DNA of 25,024 nt from Perkinsus chesapeaki (taxonomy: Eukaryota; Perkinsozoa; Perkinsida; Perkinsidae). The stretch spans positions 1 through 25,024 of the forward strand of contig JAAPAO010000536.1 in NCBI GenBank assembly GCA_013115145.1, given 5' to 3'. The notes under the pieces are model-generated. The model did no database searches, was not told the DNA's origin, and saw only the letters and a program-made list of their open reading frames with translations. The position numbers were made by a program, and so were the translations under genes. Positions 18,120-25,024 of the stretch are shown one piece after another (the first letter of the stretch is position 1; every line of letters begins with the position of its first letter).

Positions 18120-18595
18120 TCAGTGAGGACTCCTCACTGCGGGGACACTAGGGCACAAATATGAGAGCGAACTCATAAACTCAAGTACATAAGCTACAGT
18201 AGAAAGAGTTTTCCGTGCTACAAATGCGAACACATAAAGCAAGGCGGCAATTAGTTTGGGTGGCTCCGCTCCTTCCACAGCATAGCCCAGCGAGACTTCC
18301 AAGTTGTAGGATACGGTGTTCCAATAAGGGAAGCATAGCAACATCCTCACAGACCAAAGGGCTGCGGCTGAGATGCTCGCTCGAGGAATCAATAAACATT
18401 CACGCTGGCGCCACGTGTGGCACACTTCTCTGCGAGTTTCGGTGTCACCGAAACCGAATCGGTGATACCGTCGCCCTTAAAGAGGATGTGGCCGACCTCG
18501 TTCGACTCCTCCCACAGTGTCGGCGAAACAAGTCGAACGATGATAATGGAAGAGGTTAGGCGATAGCTTGCCGTTTCAGAAATAAGATGACCCAT
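18120..18595 (-). CDS. Possible two-exon gene with a hydrophobic C terminus, unrecognised
   Basis: The ATG at 18595 opens a frame through VSPTLWEESNEVGHILFKG and TPKLAEKCATRGASVNVY. A second frame nearby reads VSLGYAVEGAEPPKLIAALL, YVFAFVARKT and VAYVLEFMSSLSYL with a strongly hydrophobic profile, ending at a TGA just at the inverted repeat near 18121. A GTGAAT...CATCTCAG stretch could be the intron between them, but the phases do not clearly match. Both segments look more protein-like than the alternatives. I know no family, and the model is tentative. Confidence 0.35.
18121..18139. repeat. Perfect inverted repeat, 9-bp arms
   Basis: CAGTGAGGA-C-TCCTCACTG can form a 9-bp hairpin with a one-base centre. 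As printed the centre is too tight for RNA, so the inner pairs would open. It overlaps the stop of the putative minus-strand gene ending here. It may be chance or a 3'-end structure. Confidence 0.7.
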
Positions 18596-19131
18596 TTAAA
18601 AACCAAACTGGTGGAGCATATACATGCCGTGCGTGATACACCTATGGAGAGAGTGATCTGGTACCAAGATCACGTTCCACAGAGCAAACATACGACTAGT
18701 TCTACAAGAGCTTCACAAAGCGAAGGTGGAACCTGAAGCCCGCAGGATTTGGTCCGACTGCATACCGGTACTGAGGTTAATATTATATTATGTGAGTTCA
18801 TGCACAGACTTTTGGCTGCGAAGCTCCACTAGAGAGTTTATAACCGCGTTTCGTCTTGTACTGAACTCTCTCTGAGCTGGTAATGAAGTTGAGGATACTC
18901 AACTGAGAGCCATGTTACATTCTTTACATCATCATATAAGGTCTCTCTGCCATGGTGGGACGTTATATGCCTTCTATATCATTGCCCTCGTTGTAAGGAC
19001 GACGGCGCCAGCGGGTCCAGTGGAGCCGCAAAGCGTGGCGCAAAGCCTGGCACGCTTGAGTCGGCTGCATGAGTCAGGCTTCCTCATGTACATCTACATT
19101 TAACACTTTCTCGCAGCAACTTTTTCAAAGA
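18596..19131. other. Divergent intergenic region
   Basis: This region separates a minus-strand gene from a plus-strand one. A plus-strand frame from 18912 (63 aa, Leu/Ala-rich, ending at 19103) has no recognisable feature. The stretch just before the next ATG ends TTTCTCGCAG then 18 bases, resembling a 3' splice or trans-splice acceptor. Confidence 0.4.
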
Positions 19132-19742
19132 ATGAACCCACTATTCATTATACCTATGCTGGTCGCCTACCTTCTTGGGTTTGCTCGTGGATACGATGAG
19201 TACGATCTCGCAGGTGGCCATAGAGGAGGCTGGTTCTCACCATGCGACGGTGCCCCCAACCCTACCCCACTCTATGCCATTTTTTTCACTGCATTTTCGG
19301 TGACTCTCTATCTTTACACGCCTAACAAGGCAGCGACCGTTCCATTCGGGCCTTTTGAGTACTATGTATTCTCGGACCGGGTGCTTGTGCCTCACTACGA
19401 TACCTCTGGGCACGAAGACTATGAACAGCACATCAAGAACTCTTTAGACTTCATCTTCATCACGGGCCCACATAGTTTGGAGTTTGACCCGATAGATGGA
19501 ACTCCCATTTCACGTCTTTGCAGGCAATGAAGGGCTACTTCGTTAAATGGGGCCATCTACTCATGTCACAGCTGGCTTACGAACATATGCTCTATCAACA
19601 AATCTTTTGAATGTACTCGGTTCATAATGAGCCGTTCATTATTGTTGAGGACTTTGAGGAATTTCCTTATCATTCATCTGATATCTTCATCTGCGGGTCC
19701 TACGCGTTGCTTCGAAAAACGAGGTCGACTTCATTTCCCCGC
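19132..19742 (+). pseudogene. Predicted secreted protein gene, apparently broken
   Basis: The ATG at 19132 opens a typical signal peptide (NPLFIIPMLVAYLLGFARG), then a soluble domain (GGWFSPCDG, PFGPFEYYVFSDRVLVPHYD, NSLDFIFITGPHSLEF). This frame stops at 19530. From the CTTTGCAG ending at 19523 another frame continues with AMKGYFVKWGHLLMSQLAYE. It meets a TGA at 19608-19610, then goes on as YSVHNEPFIIVEDFEEF and SSDIFICGSYALL to a TAG near 19740. Either there is a short intron before 19524 plus one nonsense codon, or a frameshift plus the nonsense codon. I recognise no family. A polypyrimidine-AG precedes the start. It is the only cellular plus-strand gene in the right half. Confidence 0.5.
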
Positions 19743-19765
19743 GTTTACATCAAGTCTTGTGTTCA

Positions 19766-20030
19766 CTAGTGACATGGAATAATAGCGAAAAATAGCGATG
19801 GCGATCCGTCAACAGTCAGGGTGATCTCGCCATCGGCGCCACAGGGCAGGTTATTGCCGAAACGTACGCCAGAACAAGGATTCAGATTACCAGTAATAAC
19901 TTTAACCGACCTCAAATTCTCATACAGATTTCGGGACATATAACCACAGCCTCGAGCACCAGTATCCAACATGCACTCGACACGAGCACCGCAATCACCC
20001 TTTTCTCTCAAAATCAGCTGAAACAAAGGG
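19766..20030 (-). pseudogene. Retropepsin-like protease fragment of an LTR retrotransposon
   Basis: The frame reads ARVECMLDTGARGCGYMSRN, in which LDTGA is the aspartic protease active site of LTR retroelements, and continues with GEITLTVDGSPSLFFAIIP. The flap and the ILG-type C-terminal motif are not evident. The fragment ends at a TAG near 19766 with no RT, RNase H or integrase downstream, so the pol gene is missing. It follows the Gag fragment directly on the same strand but in another frame. Confidence 0.75.
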
Positions 20031-20040
20031 TCACCCGTCT

Positions 20041-20751
20041 TCAGTTGACGGCGTCAACTTGACGCACACAGTCCTCCTCATCAACGAGCACGTCGACCAG
20101 TTCGAAGTTATTCTTGGGAGCACTCGCATAACCCGTAGAATGCTGTCCAGGTTGTGTGGTGGAACCAGACGCTGAACGCCATAGTGGACAGTTTCTACGC
20201 AAATGCGGTCCTCCACACGTCCAGCACTTCAAGTGCTGCACTTGATGGGCTCCCTGCCCCGTACGGCGTACACCTTGCGGACCGGAGTTATCATTACCCG
20301 TTGAAGGAGTCGGCCAACTCGTACCCGAAGTCGCAGAGTCAGCCTCATTGGGGCAACCATTGGAGTTGAAACCAGAAGATGACTGTATAGAACCAGATTC
20401 CATGTCGTTCACAGCCTTGACACCATCTTTACCAGTAGTAACACCGGAAGGACCAGCAGCTTGGTGCACCTCTCACAATATCAAGTTCTCGGCAAGCTGG
20501 TTAACGTCTCGGACATGAGGATACACCGTAGTTGCAATTTTGCGATAGGAAGGTCGCATACCATCCGTAAACCGGGCCAAGGTTTCGGATGAACTAGCTT
20601 GCACACCTATGCAACGTCCTTCTACCAATAGGCCACGAAGACCGTCTTCGGAAGACGGCTTACATAGCTACCCATAGTCTCAGAGGCTCCTTGTGCACAG
20701 CGAGAAAGGCGAGCGCGATACCTCACAGCATCGTTGGTTGTGTGTGTGTGA
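20041..20751 (-). pseudogene. Gag fragment of an LTR retrotransposon with one zinc knuckle
   Basis: On the minus strand, collinear frames give AVRYRARLSRCAQGASETMG, then LRGLLVEGRCIGVQASSSET and LARFTDGMRPSYRKI, with a frame change near 20650. A TGA near 20476 interrupts the frame before the Ser/Thr/Gly-rich C terminus. That part contains CWTCGGPHLRRNC (C-x2-C-x3-H-x4-C), the retroviral-type zinc knuckle. The frame stops at 20041 and the protease frame begins there in a different phase. The N-terminal part of Gag is missing. It ends where the (CA)n tract and the neighbouring non-LTR element begin. Ty3-like or Copia-like origin cannot be told without RT. Confidence 0.75.
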
Positions 20752-20752
20752 G
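20739..20752. repeat. (TG)n tract, possible 3' tail of the non-LTR element
   Basis: TTGTGTGTGTGTGAG on the plus strand is (CA)n when read in the sense of the adjacent non-LTR element. It sits exactly between the non-LTR 3' region and the first recognisable Gag residues. Several non-LTR clades end in short tandem repeats instead of poly-A. Confidence 0.5.
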
Positions 20753-21068
20753 TTTATAGTCCAACGCCGAATATTGGCTTAGTTAGACTATCCATTCTAT
20801 GTGCAGCTTCAGAGCGAGAGTTTAATACCTATACTGTTATTGTCACTGTAGGGTTTACCAAAACGAATGTAGCTAGTCTCAAGAGATCTTACTCCTCCTA
20901 GCAGAATTCACTCACGCAACCAAGGGCCTATGTACAACTACCAAAACACAATGGCTCCCAAGGTGCGAGACCACAAGCTTCATCTCTAGGACTCGAAGTA
21001 TTCAGTCTTGCCACACAGCTTCACTCGATTAGGCATCCCCATGAGCTCAGTAAGGCTGTTTAATGCTC

Positions 21069-24000
21069 TCAACCTCCATTTCGCAAGTGTCTAAAAAATA
21101 TTTTCTCACAAGAGCTAGCGACCGCTGCACATCGCTTCACACAAATTGTTATCTGCCCGAGAGTTCCGTTCTCGTCCACAAAGGAAGGCCGAAAGCGTGA
21201 CCGATCCGGTCGCTTACAATCGAGCAGTAAGTGTGAGCTATCATCTTTTACTCCACAGTGGTTACAGTTTATATCATGAGCCGCGACATTGATGCCGGGC
21301 CGATACGTACACATAGGCGTTTAACAGAGGAGAGTGCCCAGATAAGAGTTGTAAAAAAGCACCGTTCTTGCTAGTCCGCACAACGCACTGCAAGCATTCT
21401 CTCTGCCTTAAACTTCGTACAGCCCTTCGCAAGGGTTCAGATAAAGAGGATACCATTCTAACAATATGGTAATCTCTCAATAGAGAAAGACGAAATTTGG
21501 TATCAGCGGGTTTGACAACTTTTCCAGGTGTATTATCCTCACAGTAATGATGAGTGGTGGGGAAGCCCCACTCCTCCAGCAGCTCTCGAAGTTTGGTAGT
21601 ACCTACCTTCCCTTTCATATGCATGTCCATTGGCCTTTTGTGGATGTGAGCCAGAACTACTCTCTCTGCCACCAATTGCGATAGTGGCATCACTCCAGAG
21701 GCAATAAATAGTAGTGGACGGGGTGTACTCCTCCTAACCCTTAAAGCTCTTCTAAGGAAGCTAGCCCCCAAAAGATCTATCTCTTCTCTTAGGGTTTTAT
21801 TTGCAATAGTTCCTCCCCATATTTCATGGGCATATAGAATGATTGGTAGTAGTACTTTATTGTATATTTCGGTGAAGATTCCGACAGAGACGCCTCGATT
21901 CTTCCCCATGAGCGCCCCACATTGCCGTAACGCCATATTCCCAATTTGTTTTGCGAGTACCAGTCTTCCGCTTAAATGCTTATTGAACTGAAGACCTGAC
22001 GTAAGGGTACATCCTAGCTGACGTAGAGTGTCAAAGTAGCCCGGAAAACCACTGAGGACTTTCTTGAGGTTTGTAAAAAAAACCATCTTTGTGGAGTCCA
22101 ACTTAAGGTTAACCACTGCAGATTCACGCTCAGTGAAATCAATGATTTTCTTCAGGGCCGCTCTTATCTCTCCATCTGTAGCACCGACCATCCACGAAAT
22201 TAATAGGTATGAATCGTCGGCAAAACATTTCCATTCACAAGCTTCTACTTCGTTGAGCCCATTTGCAAACTTTTCAACTTTCTCACCAACATCATCTGTG
22301 CTTATAATGAATAAAAAGGGAGAGAGGAGGGCTCCTTGAGGTGTTCCTTTGCCAACATACTCTGCGGACGGTGATGCTGCCGTAACTCAGCTCAGATGTG
22401 CGACCAGCCAACCACTCGGAGATCCACTTCCTAGTACAAGTACTTACATCGAATTTTTTCAAGCCATTTACGATCGCCTCGTGAGAAATTTCGCCAAACG
22501 CATTGCTATAATCTAAGGAGAGTATACTCCAACGTTTTCTCTCCTTGATAAAATGCGCTGAGGCGCTTATAACATCGATGGTGCTCTTGCCGGGCAAATA
22601 GGCGCGTTGGCGCCCAGATTGAGAAATACTTTCAAGAGAACTCTCGAGCTGCTTCCGCACATATGATTCAGCGATTTTCGAGAGACTTGAACATAGCGCG
22701 ATGGGCCTCAAGGATTTCACACTCTTTCGGTCCCGTTTGGGTTTGTCTATCATAATGGTTCGTGAGTGCTTCCACGACGGCGGGAGATACGCATTTGAGA
22801 AGCTGAACCCAATCAGCTTTCCAAGTTCAGCCTTTACCCAATCCGGACTCTCATGCCAATGTCTCAAACGAATCCCATCAATTCCTGGCGCTGTAGAGAA
22901 ATTTTTACGCCTCTTTTCAATTAATGACTTCACCTCTTCACTTGTCAATACCAAAAAGTTCGCCGGAGTAGAAGGTTGAGACAACTCACGATGACTGGCC
23001 AAGTATCTAGGACCCAAAATATTACACGCTGTGGAGGCCTCTGTGCCAACGTAATGATTTGCTAGGCAATTAGCAGACTGTTCAATAGTTTCGTCGTCCT
23101 CGAGTATCCTTGCTATCAAACGGGGCTTGGGTCCTCTGGCTTTCTTGTAGATCTCAGAGACGTGAGCGTGCTCCAGCGATGTGAAGCTTCGTTGGAGAAA
23201 TTCTTCCTTTTTATCAATTATCAGTGTACGATATTTGGCTCGCAACACTCGTTTGTGAGAAGATTGAATACGCTCAGCACGTTTGAGCTCCGAGCGTTTC
23301 CTTCTCAATTCGGAGTCAAACCACTGTGGGCTTGCGTTCATCTTGCGAGTAATTCCGCGCTTCTTCGGACTCGCTACTATTGCTGCTTCTTGTACCCTAG
23401 CAATCAATGATTCGCTCCTTTCGATGAGATCCTTTGACGAGTAAATAAGAGAATCAACGTAAGATGGTTTAAGAGTTTCCAGATAGCTCCTATACATCTC
23501 CCAATTGCACTTGTAGAAATTATGATCATTTAGACAGCCTGCTGGGACGCTTTCTACTGTTTGCAGTCCAGCCAAAAACGAAGGCTGAGCCTCAGTGAGT
23601 GAGAAGCTAATCGGGGCGTGATCTCCCAGCCCAAAATCATCAGAAACTAACCAGTCCTCAACAGAGCAAGAACCCTTGAAGAAGGTCACGTCTATGAGCG
23701 ATGTTTTGCGTCTACTTCCTATTTTAAGGCTACTATCTAATGCACGAAATGTAGGGTTTCTGCCCTGGTTCGCGCATATGAACCCTTCCGCAAGGAAGAG
23801 GTCCGATACAAGTCTTCCAAGCCTCATAGACGTTGAGTTTTTACAAGTGTGATGAAATGGGTTCCAAAGAGGACTTGACCCATTACTATCACCACCAGCT
23901 ACTATAGAGCAGTTTTCCCTTACATTACAGAGGGGTTGTAGAACAGAATTTGGGTCACTATCAATATTTATATAAAATGCCGCGATTAGGATACTATTCA

Positions 24001-24247
24001 TAAACTGCACTCCTGTCAGATTCTTACTACTACTACACACAGATATATTTTGTAAATGTCTATTTTCTACAAGTATGCACGAGCTATATCTATCTGAGTC
24101 TCTAATCACTAGGTACCCCTCTACAATGATTTCACGTGGAGGCTCAGATATGAGAATGAAATCAGGCTTAAATTCTACGGTTGCTAACAAACTTATTAAG
24201 ATAGACTGTGATTTACGACAATTAAGTTGTAAGAATTTTAACAACAT
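21069..24247 (-). pseudogene. ORF2: APE-type endonuclease and reverse transcriptase with C-terminal CCHC (two frameshifts)
   Basis: The first 651 residues (24247-22292) hold the endonuclease: LQLNCRKS, ISEPP, GGDSNGSSPLW, SLIDVTF and GLGDHAPI, with all metal and catalytic residues visible. RT follows with APGIDGIRLRHW, SLRPIALCSSLSKIAE, RAYLPGKSTID and LSLDYSNAFG (motif A). A one-base shift around 22350-22395 moves the reading to YVGKGTPQGALLSPFLF (motif B) and KCFADDSYLL (motif C, FADD at 22213-22224). The RT thumb then runs to about 21310, where a second shift leads to CTYRPGIN and CNHCGVKDDSSHLLLDC (C-x2-C-x7-H-x4-C), ending at 21069. The total would be about 1,060 residues, normal for such an ORF2. 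The protein nicks target DNA and copies the element RNA. The frameshifts make this copy defective unless they are assembly errors. Confidence 0.92.
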
Positions 24248-25024
24248 AGCTGGTCGAAAATGCTACCTCTATACGGGACTGGACTATCACCATAATCTGT
24301 CATTGCTAGTTTTGCGCGCAAATGCTTAAGTTTGACATCACACAGCTCACCAAACAACGCATTGTGTCCTCGATTCTTACATAAGGAGCAAGTACTAGCA
24401 GCTAAATCTATACGAGTGCCTCTTTTTGGACACTTCCCCATCTGATGTTGTCCGCCGCATAAGCAACACGAGGCAAGCTCAAGGTTATTTCTAGCCGCAC
24501 AAGGCTTATTTTTAGAGTGACACTGGCCACAATCGTAGCATACCTTCGAATCTATGTGATCCTTGACTTTCAGTTTCATATTCCGAACATACAGTTCATT
24601 TTGAACCAAACAAGATCTGTCCTTGGCTTCTACTCGAATGACAAAGGCTTTTTGTGTGGTTCTAGTGAAAATCCGTTCTTCCACATTGATATTATCTTGG
24701 AAGAATTTCGCTTGGGTTTTCAATTCTTCCTTGTCTCCCGCGAAATCTTCTTCGAAAATGATTATTTCAGGGTCTAAGCGTGACTGTAACCTCATTTCAG
24801 CACCATCAATACCTTTGAGTTTTTCAATTGCGGACTCTGTTTCAGAATCATTTCACGGAGCCTTGACGATTATGTTCTCACTTCTTCGGAGAACTCTATC
24901 TACCTTATACTTATCGAGTTTGCAACCCACACAGTTCTTGAGATCACTCAGCTTTTGCTCCCTTTGTGCAACGTCTTGCACTGGAGTTTTCAGTTTTATC
25001 ACAACTGTTTTAACGTCCTTTGTT
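24238..25024 (-). pseudogene. ORF1: Gag-like RNA-binding protein with zinc knuckles (one stop codon, 5' cut)
   Basis: The frame runs from the window edge to a TAA at 24238-24240. From the edge it reads KTVVIKLKTPVQ and KVDRVLRRSENIIVKAP, meets a TGA at 24853-24855, and continues with SAIEKLKGIDGAEMRLQSR, PEIIIFEEDF and AFVIRVEA. It then shows three Cys/His clusters: CYDCGQCHSKNKPC, CCLCGGQHQMGKC (C-x2-C-x3-H-x4-C) and CSLCKNRGH. This is the layout of non-LTR ORF1 proteins that coat element RNA. TGA in place of CGA (a C-to-T change) is a simple explanation for the stop. The true N terminus lies outside the window. An ATG at 24793-24795 could restart translation but would miss the first domain. 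Confidence 0.85.

Larger units (their letters stand above)
20740..25024 (-). mobile_element. Non-LTR retrotransposon, near-complete coding region (right element)
   Basis: Read on the minus strand, it has ORF1 (zinc-knuckle RNA-binding protein, cut by the window edge), ORF2 (endonuclease, RT, C-terminal CCHC) and about 300 bases of 3' sequence to a CA tract. There is no RNase H, unlike the left element. ORF1 and ORF2 overlap by ten bases. Catalytic motifs are intact and the frame is broken in only three places, so this copy is younger than any other element here. Family: APE-type endonuclease non-LTR element (Jockey/I/R1 supergroup in a broad sense). The clade needs phylogeny. Confidence 0.9.

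Noticed and set aside
19608-19610. TGA as a selenocysteine codon
   Set aside because: No thiol-redox family is recognisable, no SECIS-like element was seen, and another frame change nearby points to ordinary decay.
20028-20045. Programmed -1 frameshift between Gag and protease
   Set aside because: The overlap is only about 13 bases and has no slippery heptamer (X XXY YYZ), and Gag carries other stops and shifts. Mutation is simpler.
22064-24777. Several plus-strand frames of 80-92 codons
   Set aside because: All are antisense to the well-supported ORF1/ORF2 of the non-LTR element.

Overview
This is a eukaryotic nuclear window. On the minus strand it carries intron-rich genes whose GT-AG introns are mostly 37-60 nt long, and it is flanked by decayed and fairly young retrotransposons, tandem repeats and one 232-base assembly gap. 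Tiny introns, a one-strand run of closely spaced genes and a polypyrimidine-AG just upstream of one start codon would fit an alveolate protist, Perkinsus-like in my judgement. That assignment is inference, not proof.

Layout. 1-593 holds five tandem 147-bp units, each built around a tRNA-Ala (one internally deleted, the last cut off). 601-1128 is a broken PIF/Harbinger transposase, followed at 1531 by an orphan piece of the 147-bp unit. 2169-4602 is a dead non-LTR retrotransposon (plus strand) with reverse transcriptase (RT), RNase H and a C-terminal CCHC-like segment spread over several frames.

5379-18595 is a run of genes all on the minus strand. Listed from low to high coordinate they are a multi-pass membrane protein (5379-6412), a protoporphyrinogen-oxidase-like flavoprotein (6753-8213), a doubtful small gene (8869-9147), a MINDY-3/4-type deubiquitinase with two N-terminal ubiquitin-interacting motifs (9201-12943), a HAD-superfamily hydrolase (14739-15995), an unrecognised coiled-coil gene (16521-17761) and a weak membrane gene (18120-18595). 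I rebuilt most of these by matching reading frame and intron phase across splice sites, because the exons are too short to show as long ORFs. A 38-bp minisatellite with the assembly gap inside it lies between the deubiquitinase and the HAD gene. A 103-106 bp repeat occurs twice, both times inside a long intron of the deubiquitinase gene.

19132-19742 (plus) is a predicted secreted protein that appears broken. 19766-20751 (minus) is the Gag-protease piece of an LTR retrotransposon. 20740-25024 (minus) is a second non-LTR element, unrelated in layout to the left one. It keeps its endonuclease and RT catalytic motifs but has two frameshifts and one stop codon. It appears to sit inside the Gag gene.

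The cellular genes look like housekeeping functions (ubiquitin editing, tetrapyrrole or flavin redox chemistry, a phosphohydrolase). Nothing in their order suggests a shared pathway. The most unusual items are the tRNA-Ala satellite, the intronic repeat pair and the near-intact non-LTR element with overlapping ORFs.
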